Assembly (NCBI RefSeq): GCF_964340395.1
Contig: NC_135562.1
Coordinates: forward strand, 9,447,634-9,511,633
DNA length: 64,000 nucleotides
Direction of reading: 5' to 3'
Source of the DNA: Glandiceps talaboti
Taxonomy: Eukaryota > Hemichordata > Enteropneusta > Spengelidae
Part shown: one piece after another, positions 1-13,300 of the stretch
Layout of the letters: every line of letters begins with the position of its first letter
Position numbering within the stretch: the first letter of the stretch is position 1
Program-made: the position numbers and the translations under genes
Notes under the pieces: generated by a model
Told to the model about the DNA's origin: nothing
Database searches by the model: none
What the model saw: the letters and a program-made list of their open reading frames with translations, nothing else

Positions 1-353
1 GTAAGTGTTCAGATTTAACGGCTGTTTATTGTCGATATATAGCGAAGGTAAGCTAGATAGATAAGTTCTGAGAACATATAAATATATTTCTATTGATTTC
101 AAAATAATGCATGTATCACAGATATGATGAAGTTGGTGTTTACTTGCTTGTAACTCGGGTTGTTATCGCACAAAGACTGTAAACATAAATATTTATTTTT
201 AAAATATTTTGGCATTTCAACATGGGACAATGACAGGTGTATTAATGGATAGATTGGTGGACGGATAGACACAGAAACAGACAGACAGACAGACAGACAC
301 ACAGAGTATCACAATCAGAATAATAAAGGAGAAAGGATAGTTGGCTAGCTTGT

Positions 354-800
<447 letters not shown>

Positions 801-1145
801 TCTCAATCGTTTATTTAACACCGGAGACTTTGATAAAATGTCAAATGACTTCATATAAGCAAAGTTGCAAATTAAAAGGTGAAAGTGCCTTTCATTGAGT
901 TCACTGAAGTTAATGGAAATGGCCAATTACAAGAAAAGTGGCAATGATATAATCTGGTTTTCTCTTTACTGATGATAGTAAGAATTACAGCCAAAGAAAA
1001 GCATGACTTTGTTATAGAGACTTTAGTAGACACTGTAAATAATGGGAATAGTGACATTAAGTATTTCAAAACTATGAAAAAATTGAGATTTCAGAGAATG
1101 TTATATCTGGACTATCGTGTCCTCACAGAACAAGCAACGCACCAT

Positions 1146-1225
1146 ATACGTCGTGTCGCTACGCCCTCAACGGTTTGATTTAAAGGGGATTGGTCGATGT
1201 GTGAGGGCGCTCCGACACGGCGTAT
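1146..1225. repeat. Short imperfect inverted repeat with GAGGGCG arms
   Basis: The left arm 1146-1169 and right arm 1202-1225 are imperfect reverse complements around a 32-bp spacer. Both arms contain the CGTGTCG-type core and a GCCCTCA/TGAGGGC core. It may be a very small non-autonomous transposon or a hairpin. Nothing shows transcription. Confidence 0.6.
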
Positions 1226-1630
1226 TTATAGACTGCTATTAGATATATAAACAATTGTGTTTATATAATACTGGTTTGCGTTTGTGTTCGTACTTTCGGT
1301 TCAAAAATTACCACAATGGAAACCTCGCTAAAGTTTACACACATTACAGCGACAGACAGAGTTCACAGTTCACAGTTCAGAGTTCAGAGTTCAAATCGCT
1401 ATCTTTTTATTTGACATCCTTTTCATAATGAAATTACACACATAAGAAAAAAAAATCATTTAGGTGTTCTTTTCGGATTCACCTATTAAGAAGATGGAGC
1501 AAATGTGACAGCACACGTCGACGATAAAAATTATGTCGTACGGTATCCATAGCAACAAGCAATATCAACATTTCCAGTTCTGTAGAAGAGTAAAGGAAAA
1601 ACAATGATATTATTAGTTGGAATGTTAATA

Positions 1631-1679
1631 CATTAGATTAGATTAGATTAGATTAGATTAGATTAGATTAGATTAGATT
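1631..1679. repeat. (GATTA)n pentanucleotide repeat
   Basis: Nine to ten GATTA units. On the minus strand they would follow the sequence at 1680-1985 like the simple-repeat tail of a retroposon. No reverse transcriptase signature is visible in that flank, so the retroposon reading is only a suggestion. Confidence 0.85.
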
Positions 1680-2272
1680 TGTCTTGGCACCTGGCAAACA
1701 TCAAAAGTATATAAAAGACAAGACATTCGTACAGACACAATCGCCAATGTAGAACTGTATGTATACAGCCAATTTACAGATGCTAGTAATAGCGATGGTA
1801 TGAAATTATCTACACATTGACTATAAAAGATACAGTCTCCTAAATTTCCAAATGACAGGTGTATCTCTATGGTTACTAAATCAAGAATATTCCTAAAGGA
1901 ACAAAATATAAAAAGCTCTGCGTTTCTAAATATATACAAATGTGAACATTTGCCGTACCAGGCAGCACAGCAGACTAACAAGAAAGCCTGACTGGATTCA
2001 CTTCAGCTCAGTGGAGTAATTAAAAACAGGACACACACAGAGATGAAAAAGATAAGTTTGAGGAAATAAAATAGAATAATGACAGGCACGTTGAAATTTA
2101 ACATTCCAAATACTCGTTGTTGGTAGATTGATCATTTCGTAACCATGCCAACCATCTTTTTAATGAAATACGTCTTGCTTTTTTATCTACAAAAACTAAG
2201 AGACAGAGATCCCTAAAACAGCTAGAGTAAAATGTATAGCAAATTCAACACATCTCAAGACTGAAATATATC

Positions 2273-2320
2273 GTCGTTGGTGGCGCTATAATAATAGATT
2301 ACGAAAGCGCCATCAACGAC
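2273..2320 (-). promoter_or_regulatory. Stem-loop in the probable 3' UTR of the secreted peptide gene
   Basis: Positions 2273-2287 and 2306-2320 pair in 14 of 15 positions around an 18-nt loop. The hairpin lies 80-130 nt past the stop codon of the peptide gene on the same strand, so it is probably in its 3' UTR. It could be an mRNA stability element or a relic of a small inverted-repeat transposon. The motif gttggtggcgctata of one arm recurs near 25207. Confidence 0.45.
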
Positions 2321-2400
2321 TGTGTTTTAAAAGTCCAAGTACTCTGACATCAACTACTAGTACTTACTCTAAATGTCAGTCAAACACTGTCTTTCTATTT

Positions 2401-2742
2401 TTAGCCAACTTTGCTCTTCACTTTTCCGCCAACTTTTTTGGCGACTTTGCCAATCAGTCCACGGGGTACCAAATGTACCAAATAGTCTGCCTCTGTTTCG
2501 TCTTCTATGCCTCGCTCTTGGATACCTCTTCTCGAGTAATCACCATCTCCATCATCAAAATCTTGAAATAAAACATACAAATGATATATATTTGATTATA
2601 TTTAAATACTATACTTAACGAAAAAATGAAAAGTTCGAATGGCAACGTGTCACGTAGACTACGAATTCATCTCTAAATTATGAACTCTGTTCTCGGTCTT
2701 CCTATAGGCGTCAATTTCTCTCTCTCTCTAGCTCTGCCAGCC

Positions 2743-2841
<99 letters not shown>

Positions 2842-3067
2842 TTACCCTTTCGCTCGACTCGTTCTTTTCTTTCCACATTTTTATATTTATCTAATCACTG
2901 ATATGAGAGAAAGATTGGTATATCTGTGCTAATTTAACTTTTGACCCTGAAAAAAAATAATTCTACCTACCATAGTCATCTTCCCAGTCCATACAATAGC
3001 CAACTGCTACCAGCTGACAAACCACAAAACTCGCCAAAATTAAAGCGACGATGATGTTGCACTTCAT
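2401..3067 (-). CDS. Secreted cationic peptide precursor, candidate antimicrobial peptide
   Basis: Two coding exons, 3067-2971 and 2561-2401, are joined by a GTAGGT donor and a TTTCAAG acceptor with matching phase. They encode 85 residues. Residues 1-25 form a signal peptide (MKCNIIVALILASF...). Residues 27-58 are strongly acidic, with 15 Asp/Glu and only three Arg. After LVPR at 63-66 comes the 19-residue GLIGKVAKKVGGKVKSKVG, with six Lys and no acidic residue. Its hydrophobic residues 3, 6, 10, 14 and 18 fall on one helical face, and the terminal Gly could serve as an amide donor. Signal, acidic pro-piece and cationic amphipathic C-terminus is the classic layout of helical antimicrobial peptide precursors such as those of frogs and tunicates. 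I do not recognise a specific family. A neuropeptide is less likely, because the KK pair inside the basic segment would be a convertase site. The single intron contains a (TCTG)n repeat. Confidence 0.62.
2742..2841. repeat. (TCTG)n microsatellite in the peptide gene intron
   Basis: About 25 TCTG units fill a quarter of the 409-bp intron 2562-2970. Frames through it on both strands are repeat by-products. Confidence 0.95.
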
Positions 3068-3498
3068 TGTTTTCTGTTTAAAAGAATAGAAACAACGTTT
3101 TTACTCTACTCAAGCGAACTACTGCCGTGGAAAGCAAGCTATCAGAAAACTAAAGTAGACACGCTGCAGTTACTCTAATAGATTACATTATTATATGTGG
3201 ATGATGTGCAGTGCCCATTGTCATTCAAGATCATAGTGACATGTTAACACTAAGTGGACTGTGCAACAACTTGAGAAAAAAATTCGCTATCAGAGAATAT
3301 GTGAGTGAATTACAGCAATTTCTACATTCAGCTTGCATTATATTGACACAATGTGTGTCTGTTTTAGGTATATAGCCGATAGTTGACTTGCCATCGTTGT
3401 ATAAAATGTTGTATTCATCTAATGTATTCAACGAGATGTCTTATTCTAATGCATTCTTAAAATTGTTACTTTGAACCCTTCCCAACGAAATCCCACCA

Positions 3499-3499
<1 letters not shown>

Positions 3500-3555
<56 letters not shown>

Positions 3556-3556
3556 A
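3500..3556. repeat. (AAC)n trinucleotide repeat
   Basis: A nearly perfect AAC/CAA repeat. It lies inside the proposed 5' UTR intron of the peptide gene (3074-3769). Confidence 0.95.
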
Positions 3557-3769
3557 CACGTAAATTGGTATTAACTTAATTACAAAAACACAGTTGTAGC
3601 CAATATGAGTCTTTGTTTAACATAACAATTATGTGACGCGAACCAAACATCATCCTCGGCGAAGATTTATCGGTCTTCCCTTTAACGATTTCTGAGTCTT
3701 GGGATGAGACTAACAAACTGCTGCCTAGAAACGCCATAAAAAAGTCATGAACTTGATTATTATACATAC

Positions 3770-3835
3770 CTTGCGTTGAGTTTCGTTGGTTACCGTAACA
3801 GGAGATAAATTTGAAGACACCACAAATGATTTATA
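3770..3835 (-). promoter_or_regulatory. Proposed TATA promoter and 5' UTR exon of the peptide gene
   Basis: On the minus strand TATAAAT lies at 3835-3829. About 30 nt further on, a short exon would start near 3803 and end with an AAG donor at 3770 followed by GTATGT. A matching acceptor (TTTTAAACAG) ends at 3074, six bases before the peptide ATG. A TGAGTCA AP-1-type site lies upstream at 3973-3979. The layout of one UTR exon plus two coding exons is inferred without transcript data. Confidence 0.4.
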
Positions 3836-3839
3836 GTCG

Positions 3840-6360
3840 GACTGTCTGATACATTGCATTTACTAAGGTAACTTTACACTTAAATACGTTATGATCTTCT
3901 AATTTATTCATAGGTGAATTTTTGAGTCGACGTTTGGCTGTTTAGAACAACATCTACACCCCTACTGACTGATGAGTCATATATAAAATGGGACGGCGTT
4001 GGTAAAGCCTATTTTGGGGAGCATATTGACAGCGTTGCTTTAGTAACCGTACACATGCTCTACCCGACCATGTCCATTTCATTTATAATTAGAGATTATG
4101 GTACTGCGGTATTTTGTTCTTTCGACCACTGTTACACTATGGCGTGCGTCGATCTTAGTTGGACTGGTTTTTTTTTTTGTTTCTTGGAAACTACAACCAA
4201 GAAAATTGAGAAACGTACTGAAATATCTTTATGATCTATACCACTTTATTTAACGTTAGAAAAATCTCACGAATGTTGTCATTGACTGACTGTGTGTGTA
4301 TGTATGGAGCAGACGGTACCATCTGCCCGATACATGCTACTAGTAGTTTTTAAAGATCAAACATCAGCAGTGCTATTCTAATTTCCCTGGTCCTACATTA
4401 CTCGATATCTTTACTAAGTGGGATGTTCCAGTTTGTGTTGGTTTTATTTAAACGCAGCTCGGATTAGTATTCAAAATTTATTTAAGAAATAAGGTTGCTT
4501 AGCAGAGCTATAGAAAAATGTTAAACTTGAACAAATGAATGATATTATTTCATCATTTATTGCTCCGCTGCACTGAGGAGATACTATAGTCTCGGAAGTA
4601 CTATTAGGCCCCCGTGGTCTTCAAAAAAACTTGCAACATGATTGTTTTTGTGTTTGTATTCATTCTCTGCTGATAACATGCAGCTGATCATACAACTGTA
4701 GGTTGTGACGCGATGAGAGAAGTTCTAGTGTCCCACATGAATGAAGGCGGGAAAGTGTTATAAAATATTGGGGATAGTGTGGGGGGGGGTGTGGGTGTTG
4801 ACCTCGATCCCAACAATGACGGTAGTGCGCCCATCCATCCAATCTTTGCGAGTTCTGGCCTTCGTAGCTCTGCTTATTAGATCCAAACATGGGAATTGAT
4901 TTAATGCAGACTACGTGCCTTCCCGCCACAATTTGACCCGGGGGTGGTACCTGTAGCCATCTCTGGTAGGGGTGTGGCCAGTGTTGGAAACCCCAGGCCC
5001 CATTTTGACCAAAAATCAATACCTCATTTTAGACCATTATAGTTTTTTAAAACATGAAAGTTTAGACCTAAATGCATTTTCCTTAGCCGGGAGGCAATAT
5101 TTTGGGACAATTAATGGCAGTTATCAGTGATTTGATAAAGGACAATGGACCACAATTTTGACCAAGCGAAATAAAAAATAATGCAAAGTGGACCCCATTT
5201 TAGACTTTTCAGTTCGAACATAACCAGACCCCATTTCAGACTCAAGAGCTCGAAAACGCACCTCAAAGGGCGGCACATATACGTAGACTCAAAAGGGGAG
5301 TAGCCCCCCCCCCCCCCGAATTTGACTAGGCGGTAGTGGGAAACATCCGATGAATTTAAAATTCTGAATGTGGTGGCAGTGGTGGGATCGAGTCCTTATT
5401 ACCATTGGTTCTGGTGACTCGCATCCTTCTTCACATATGGTAGCATCCATGCTTTTAAAACGGGGAGGAGGGGTTCAAATTTAGGGATTAGTGTAGGGGG
5501 GGGCGGGAGGAGGGCCGAGGGTAGTCTTGCTGCTAGAGGCGTTCGGGCTTTCTTTCGATGCTATAACTATAAGCGAACGAAGTTCGCATGTGAGGGCTTG
5601 CCCGAATGTTCCATCCTCGATAGCGTTGTTCGGCTGTGTGTCGTATTTTATCGGAAGAACATCCGAGGGCTAGCTGATAGACTACGCCGAGGGCCACTTT
5701 GATCTACTCAATGAAACTTAAATATTTGGACATCTGTTAAGTCTTAAACACTTTATTATCCTGTTATAGTATATGATACATATTTCCTGTACGTGATAAT
5801 GTAAAGTTGGCACATGGCCGGGGGGGGGGGCAGAACATAGGGGCGTGTAATATTTCATAGATTGTTGTTTTCCAGGTCTACAGACTAAATATAACAACCT
5901 TTTGACTATATATTCCTACCTGTAAGGAGAAAACAATATTTCTACTAGTATAGAGATTGATACATTTGTAGCAGCAGGATTCGTACGATATTTTCCTTAA
6001 AAACGGCAATCTAAGCAATAATACGTGCCCCTGTGGAGCAGAACAGCGAATACATCGCCGTTTGTGCTGCGGTTTGTCACAGACAAGAAGAGTTGTCTAA
6101 TTTGTCTGTGGGTTTGTGCAGTTGGTGCACATGGTTGGTGTTGGTGCAGTGGCGGATCCTAGTTCATAACGCCCTCAACTGGTGACCTCGAGAAACGTTC
6201 AACTGTATTGAATGCACCAGTGTCGTTTCACCAATATACATAATAACTGTATATTTCAAGCATATGTTTTATTTGGTTGTGATTGGATACTTTATGGAGT
6301 ACCCTTGAGTCATCACAAGGGGATATTTCTGGAACTCCTCAAGCGAAACCGTCAAGTGTG
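3840..6360. other. Intergenic region without a recognised gene
   Basis: I find no supported exon between the peptide gene and PPM1G. 4600-5300 looks like a decayed dispersed repeat, with phrases close to GACCCCATTTTAGAC recurring around 5020-5060, 5190 and 5230. G- or C-runs occur at 4780, 5305 and 5820. 5521-5690 is a copy of an inverted-repeat element listed separately. Confidence 0.55.
5521..5690 (+). mobile_element. MITE-like element F, copy 1
   Basis: About 165 bp that reappears in reverse orientation at 42846-43005. Shared landmarks are a CGTTCGGGCTTTCTTTC block, AAGCGAACGAAGTTCGC, a block near CATCCTCGATAGCG, and GAACATCCGAGG. The ends form an imperfect inverted repeat (gtagtct...gctag against ctagctgatagactac). 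No coding capacity. Probably a non-autonomous DNA transposon. Confidence 0.65.
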
Positions 6361-6368
6361 AGTGCATG

Positions 6369-6376
6369 TGACGTCA
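6369..6376. promoter_or_regulatory. Consensus CRE upstream of PPM1G
   Basis: TGACGTCA is the palindromic CREB/ATF site. It lies about 150 bp upstream of the PPM1G start codon and is followed by an E-box-like TCACATGA at 6386-6393. Its position suits a TATA-less housekeeping promoter. Function is inferred. Confidence 0.5.
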
Positions 6377-6525
6377 TCCAACGTGTCACATGATCAGCTC
6401 AGACGCGGCGGAAAGAATAAAAGAGGTCGGCGTTAAAAACACACGTGGTAACTTATCAATTTCAACCGTCTATTTAACACTTTTCGCCAACTTTTGACAA
6501 GTTTAGTGCTTCGATTCCATCAACC

Positions 6526-9500
6526 ATGGGTGCCTATTTGTCCAGCCCAGTTACAGACAAGCTGTCGGACGATAAGTCTACAGAAAAACTCAGTTACGGA
6601 GCGTCGGCGATGCAAGGATGGCGATTGTCAATGGAGGTAACGTTGACATATTATTAGGTTTCGTGTACGTGTGAGTCAACCGGAAGGAGACCGTTGTTGC
6701 GAAACCGTGTAAGATTATAAGTGGTACTAGTTTTGCTGTAGGTACTGAGATTTACCCGCAAGTTGTGGTCACCCGGCGTTTCCAATGTTTCAAAAACTTT
6801 CAGGGAAAACTGAAATTCCAGCTCGGTCTAGTTTCGGTCATTCACTTTTATCATGTCAATGTAATGTTCACACATCTCCTGTTTATACTAGTGTTATGTG
6901 TATGATATACTATGTCATCTGTTTTGTTTGAAAATGCTTTCAAAGTATGAGAATGGTATGAAAATAAACCTAAGTATTGCATGTTACTCCGGAACTCAAA
7001 TTGATCGAACGGTGATGGGACTGTACACTCACAGTTCAGTTGGCAATACAATGATTCATGTGGGCGAGATTTGTTGACGCCGCCATTTTGAACTGTACGG
7101 TGTCAAAACTTCAGAGGTAAATGAAATATGAACAATTAACTGCTACGACAAATATTCGTGTTTGTAAAACGCGTTGCGATTACGTTTCATTGTACAAACA
7201 CTTTTAAACTTAATTTTCACGAACTTGGAACTGCGGAATTTGAAAGGTGTACAATAACGTTTGTGTTTTGTCGTGCTGTATTCCGTATTAACTTTGTACT
7301 TCTATTTGTTTACATTTCAAAACTTCAGAAAATGAAGTTTCCCGAAAATTGTATGAATAGCTTGAACCTTAGATGTATTGTTACAGTTGTTGCAGTTCAA
7401 TGGATTTATTGAATAGATTTTTTAAAAAACCACAGGGGACGGTGCAAATTAGGCAAGATTTGTAAGAGTATGCCTTCCTTCAGTGTGCTTTCACAGCATA
7501 TGATTTACTTTATCACTTGCATGATTAGTCAGGGAGATAAAAGTGTACAGTAGTGTTGTTGCTAACATTGGGGAACCCTGATAACAGAAAGGGAGAAAAT
7601 GGTAAAAATGGGAGTGTTTCCCCATAGAGTCTACTCTATCAATTTTGTTTGGGAACCCAGATAAAATGACATGGGGGAACCCCGGTTGATTTTATCTACT
7701 TACCACCCTTAGCAAAAACACTGGAAAGGATACTGTGGGTTTAGGTTCACACCTGGGGTAAGGTTGCTTATACTAAATTCTATGTTTGTCATCATAACCC
7801 TGATTGGTTAAATTTTTTTGAAGTACTTAAAAAAAGCAAGTGTATATTAGTAGTACTTTCCATTCATAATTAATAATATGAATAACTTAGAAATCACAAT
7901 TAAAGAAAGATGGAAACTTTGAACCATGTGTTCCCAATTTCAGCAATAAACAATAATTTAATTTTTGATCAGATATGTGCTAGGGGGGGGGGGTCATAAT
8001 TGTACAATCAGTGACATTATTTTTCCTAACTCTGCCATAGAGGGCATTAGTTTAAAAAAAAAATGATTTGACCTGATTGAAGAAATGTAGTATACTATCA
8101 GCTGGGTCGTGAAAAAAACAAGTGTCCAATTAATTTGACATCACTTTCAGCAAAGTGTGAGAAAGTGTAAAAACTTGTGTTCTGTTATTTTAACCTCACT
8201 GAGTCAATGACTCATAAAATTGGCTTCAACTGAGAGACAGAATTGTCTGAAAAATGAATGTCCTATGTAATCCCATTAACTCCACTGATACCATAAATAC
8301 GCTAATGTCAGAACTTAGGTGAGAAACCTTGGCCCTTGAAACGAAAGGGCAGCTATTTTCAAAGAAAGTATTAGGCCAAAAAAAAGAGAAAAGAATTGTT
8401 TCTGGTCAGTATAGTTTGTTTCAAATTGTGTGATGATGCAATTTTGTTTGTTTGTTTAATTCTCAACAAACCTGTCACTTAGTCTAGTATTTATGGCAGT
8501 TCCTGTTTTTTGTGGTTTTTTTTTTACATGTATTTAGTACTGTACAGCAAGTGTGTATGTGGGGCAGATGTCATTTGCTTGTTCATGAATGGCTCTGCAG
8601 TTGTCTTCACTTAAGTGGGGGGGGGGGTATTTTTGTCTTTCTCCATGGATCTGCAGAGTGCATGGACTGGACAAATACACAAAAAACTGATGTGGGGTAT
8701 TTAAGTGATGTGTGCACTGACCAGAAACAATTCGGGGGGGGGGGGGGGGGGGGACGACTTATGCAGTCTTTGTCATTCAGAAAATGTGAGTTGAAATATT
8801 GTCATGAATGCCACTCGTTTCACAGTACATGGTACAGTCTATAAAATATGGGTCTAGAAAAGCAGGCTAAAGATCTTCATGTGTTAAATTTCTGCAAATA
8901 ACAATACAACTGATATTTCAAGGTACTTTTCTTGTATAGTGTATGATTATTTTCAAATGTATAGTTTCTTGTGTATATCTGGAGCAGAATTAGGAAGAAT
9001 GAAGCAGAATTGACAACTTTCCTTTCAATCAAAATTAGAGACCTTGAAAAAAATGCTGTTTATTGAGAATGTCATTGATGTGTTGATTTCAATGCAAAAC
9101 ACTCGATTTCAAAAGTGTGAGTTTTACGTCATTCTGACCACAAAGTAGTATCACTGTCAGTTGGGCAATAAAACTTCAACAGATATTAATGCTTTCAAAA
9201 CAACAGATCTTGGTATAATATAAATTCATTGTGTACATTGTATATACATTATTTTCATACTATTTACTAGGCATGCATTTCAAAATCATGTAATTGGATT
9301 TGACTTAAAGTCTGAGTGTACAGAATAATTTGTTTGCTCAACACTTTCTTTGTGTTGTGACAACAAGGTTATGACTCATAGCATACCTTGGAGGAATTTT
9401 ATCAGCATATCCTTTCAAAGTTTTATTTTGGACAACAAAATCATCCTGTTGTATATATGCATTGTGAACTTCATCTCCCAGATACGATTTACTTGACCAA

Positions 9501-10324
9501 GTTCCCCCCGTAGAAGATATTGAATGGAGTCGGTTTAATTATAATCTCACTAGTCTGGTAGGTAAGACCTTGGATGTGAGCTTTGGGGGTCGCTCACGGG
9601 TTAATGAGTACCTCCGTCTGGTCACAGCTAGCGCCCTCAGTTCTGTTGTGACCTTAGATCACCTTTACAGTAAGCAGAATAGTCTAGGGGTCCAGAGGCT
9701 AAGTACTATTTAGTAGTGAGATGTCTGTGAAAGCTATAATATTTTCAAATGGCCCAAACACATTAAAATGTACCAGTCCATAGGACAATACAGGCAGCTT
9801 TTTACTACTCTAGTAGGTCTATACATGTCGACGGTTTCTATGATTGTAATGATTGTAGAACGTATATAGTAAACTACAGTAACATTTTTTGATAGAGTTC
9901 CATTATTCCATGCACTTGCAGTGTAGTGTTTTGGGTCTTCCAATGTTTACACTATCTTGATCACAGGGTGATTAGATTCACACAACAGAGACAGAAGAAC
10001 CACCCCCACCCCTTCCAAGGCTTGTGTGATCTACCATATCAAACAGGTTCTTCAGTAACTGCAATTTCTCACTCCCCCCCCCCACCCCCACCCCCCACCT
10101 CCCCCCCCCCCCCACACACACACTCGTACTGAATTGAATATCAAAGACTGATGCAGCTCGAGGTTAGCAGTGATTCTGAGGGCATAAACTGCTCAATTTC
10201 ATTTTTAAACTACCAATTTATAATTCCATGTACAATGAATGAATGTGCCTTCATTTACATATTATTTGCATGCAGGTACAAATGTATGCAATATTGTATT
10301 TGGTATTGCTCTTGTACACATACC

Positions 10325-10375
<51 letters not shown>

Positions 10376-13300
10376 ATGTGCGTGTGTGTGTGTGTGTGTG
10401 TGCATGCGCGCGCAACTAATCTCTGGTAGTCTTCATACCACTTAGACAACATGTTCTGACCAGAAACAATTCTTTTTTTTAGTCCTAATCTCTGGTACAC
10501 ATGTAATAATATATTGTTTGTTTTGTCCTGCAGGATGCCCATAACTGTATATTAAATCTTGATGAAGACACAGCCATGTTTGGTGTCTATGATGGTCATG
10601 GCGGTAAGTTTTATGAATAGACTCATGACGCCTAAAACAAAACATCGCTTGACTTAACTAAATATTTTTACATTGCAACATTATATCATCTAGCTCAACT
10701 AAAATCTTACTAACACCGCTACATTTTATCGTTGGCGCAATAAACATTATACTGTGACTATCACTACGAGAAGGGATCTAAAACCATCTAAAATGTTTTA
10801 AATGTAAAAATACTTTGTACTGCATCTGTGATCGGATTTATTTTTATAAGGATGGATGATGTGATTCCCATATCATTTTACTTGGGTTCCCAAAGAAAAT
10901 TACCATAGACTCTATGGGGAAAACACTGCCATTTTTACACCTTCCTCCCTTTCTGTTACAAGGGTTCCCTAACCTTAGCTAAAACACTGATCATATACAC
11001 CTTGGCACCAACAGACGTTGTTATATATCCCCAATTACAACCCATAACACCAAAGTAAAACATTTTCTCTATGTACCACAATCGTTTATAGCATCCATAC
11101 AACCCATAACACCAAAGTAAAGCATTTCCTTTATGTACCACAATTGTTTATAGCATCCATATCAACTATAAATGTATACTGTTTCATTTGCTAATTGACC
11201 AGATTAGAAAGGCCACATTACAGGCGTGTAAATAAACCAATTGAAACAGTATGCTTTTACACTTGATATGAATGCTACAAAATGGGTGTAGCACATAGAG
11301 AAAGTGCTTTACTTCAGTGTTACTTGTAATACTAATATTCATGTGTTATTTTTTTTTTCTGAAGGAGCTGAAGTAGCCATCTACTGTGCCCAGCATTTAC
11401 CTGATTTTATACTGAATAGTAAAGCTTACAAAGAAGGCTCTCTAGGCAAGGCACTTCAAGACGCCTTCATGGAATTTGATGCAACTTTGACTCAGGCAGA
11501 TGTTATCCGTGAACTCAAACAGCTTGCAGGAAGTATGGGAGAACATGATCCTGAAGGTATGTTTAATTATATATAGTTGGTACATCCGCAAATCTGGACA
11601 TTTTCAACTACGAGCTGAAGACATGCGTTTAAGGAAACATTCAGTGTACTATAGATTAATGCTGTTATTGCCTCCGAACAAGTGTGTTTTGGAATTAGTC
11701 TAGAGCTTCAGAAATTCTTTTGGGTGATTGATTGGTTGATTGTTTGATTAATTGATTGGTTGATTGATTGATTGATTGATAATGTGTAGTTTACGTGTAC
11801 TGCAGATAGTTCAACTTTTGTGCACACTGACAACATGACAAATAAGTTCCGTGACCTAAAGTGGAACAAATATAATATGGATTGTGATACATTTTTTCAG
11901 AAAGCACTACTACTATATGTAAATAGGTGGAATACAGCATTCATATTTTACTGTTATTCATCGTGGATAAATTATTTTCTTTTTCCAGAAGATGAAGAAG
12001 CAGCGTTATTAGCCGAAGAAGCTACCTTACCTCTAGCAGAATTACTTGTCAAGTATGGCCAACAACTCAAGGACCATTCCAATACCAAATCACTCAGGAA
12101 AAAAGTCAAACCAGAAGACATTCTGTCCCCTGTCATCAGAAAGACACAGAGCAGAATAAACCCTCTAGGGCAAGTAACCCATGAAAAGGACAGCAGTAAT
12201 GGGGACAAGTTGGACAGCTGCCAAAACAAGGAAAGTAATAACAAACAAACAGTTTCAGAGGAAAGTGAAAACAAACAAACAAAATCAGACAGTGACCAAT
12301 CAGGAACAAACGAGAATGAAGAGACACAAACTTGTAATGGCAACAATTCACACTCAGGAAGTGGCGATTCAAATAAACTTGAAAACACAAAAGAAAAGAC
12401 AGTGGAAAAAGACACTGAGGGAATTGCAGGACAATCAGGCGATGTTGAAAATGGCGATGTTGGTAAGTACTTAAAGAATAAATCTATGAGAGAAGTTCTC
12501 TTATTTCAGTTTTTCTGTTGGTCAAAACTTTTCTTTCTGCAGTTACAAATTTACAGCTCAAATGAGGTTGGTATGGTATTTCACCGATTTCATTTTGATG
12601 ACCACTAACTAACAACAACAGTGGTGACCTACACAGCAGGACTCTGTATCTAGATTACATTGAAAAGTGATAAGCATTGCTATTCTGTAACAACTCACTA
12701 AAAACAGGCTTCTGCTGAAAACATTACCCATGGACTTGATGATTGTAATGACGTCATTTGTTTACTTTTGATAAACAAGAGCTGTGTTTGTGTGTAAAAT
12801 GTTGTGACCCATCAGTGAAATGTTACACCATGCAGAGACCCCCACCAAGATGAGTACTTCGAGAAAATACATATCATAACTTATACTTAAAGGGACGTGG
12901 TCTGTAACATGTACATATTTTCGTCATATTTTTGTTTCCAAATAAAAGGTTCCTTATATTTTTCCCTTCACTGTCACTTGTTTACTGTAGACTGTAAAAT
13001 ATGTTACTGGGGAAGTTCTTGTCATCCCTTCCCCTTTTGAGGGAAATGAAAGAGCAGAAATTATGTTTTCATTTCTGCCAGTAGAGGGCGCCCTCCACAA
13101 TTCTGACTTTACTGTAGGGAGTACAAATAGTTTCAGATTTTTCTCAAAATGCCTTAAAAATACTGTTGGTAGTTTTTATGATCAAACTTGCATTAAAATT
13201 GTAGGTTTTGTGATCAGACTTAAACTGACATTGTTATTTGAAAGTATCACAGTACCACAGGATATTACAGGTAGTCAATAATTATTGGTAACCTGTAGGC

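Noticed and set aside
1673-1981. 102-codon minus-strand frame
   Set aside because: No signal, motif or splice context. It abuts a simple repeat and looks like chance or a retroposon relic.
4660-5019. 119-codon minus-strand frame
   Set aside because: Lies in a decayed dispersed repeat and has no recognisable domain.
11972-12415. 147-codon frame antisense to PPM1G exon 4
   Set aside because: Shadow of the Gln/Ser/Asn-rich coding exon, which is well supported on the plus strand.
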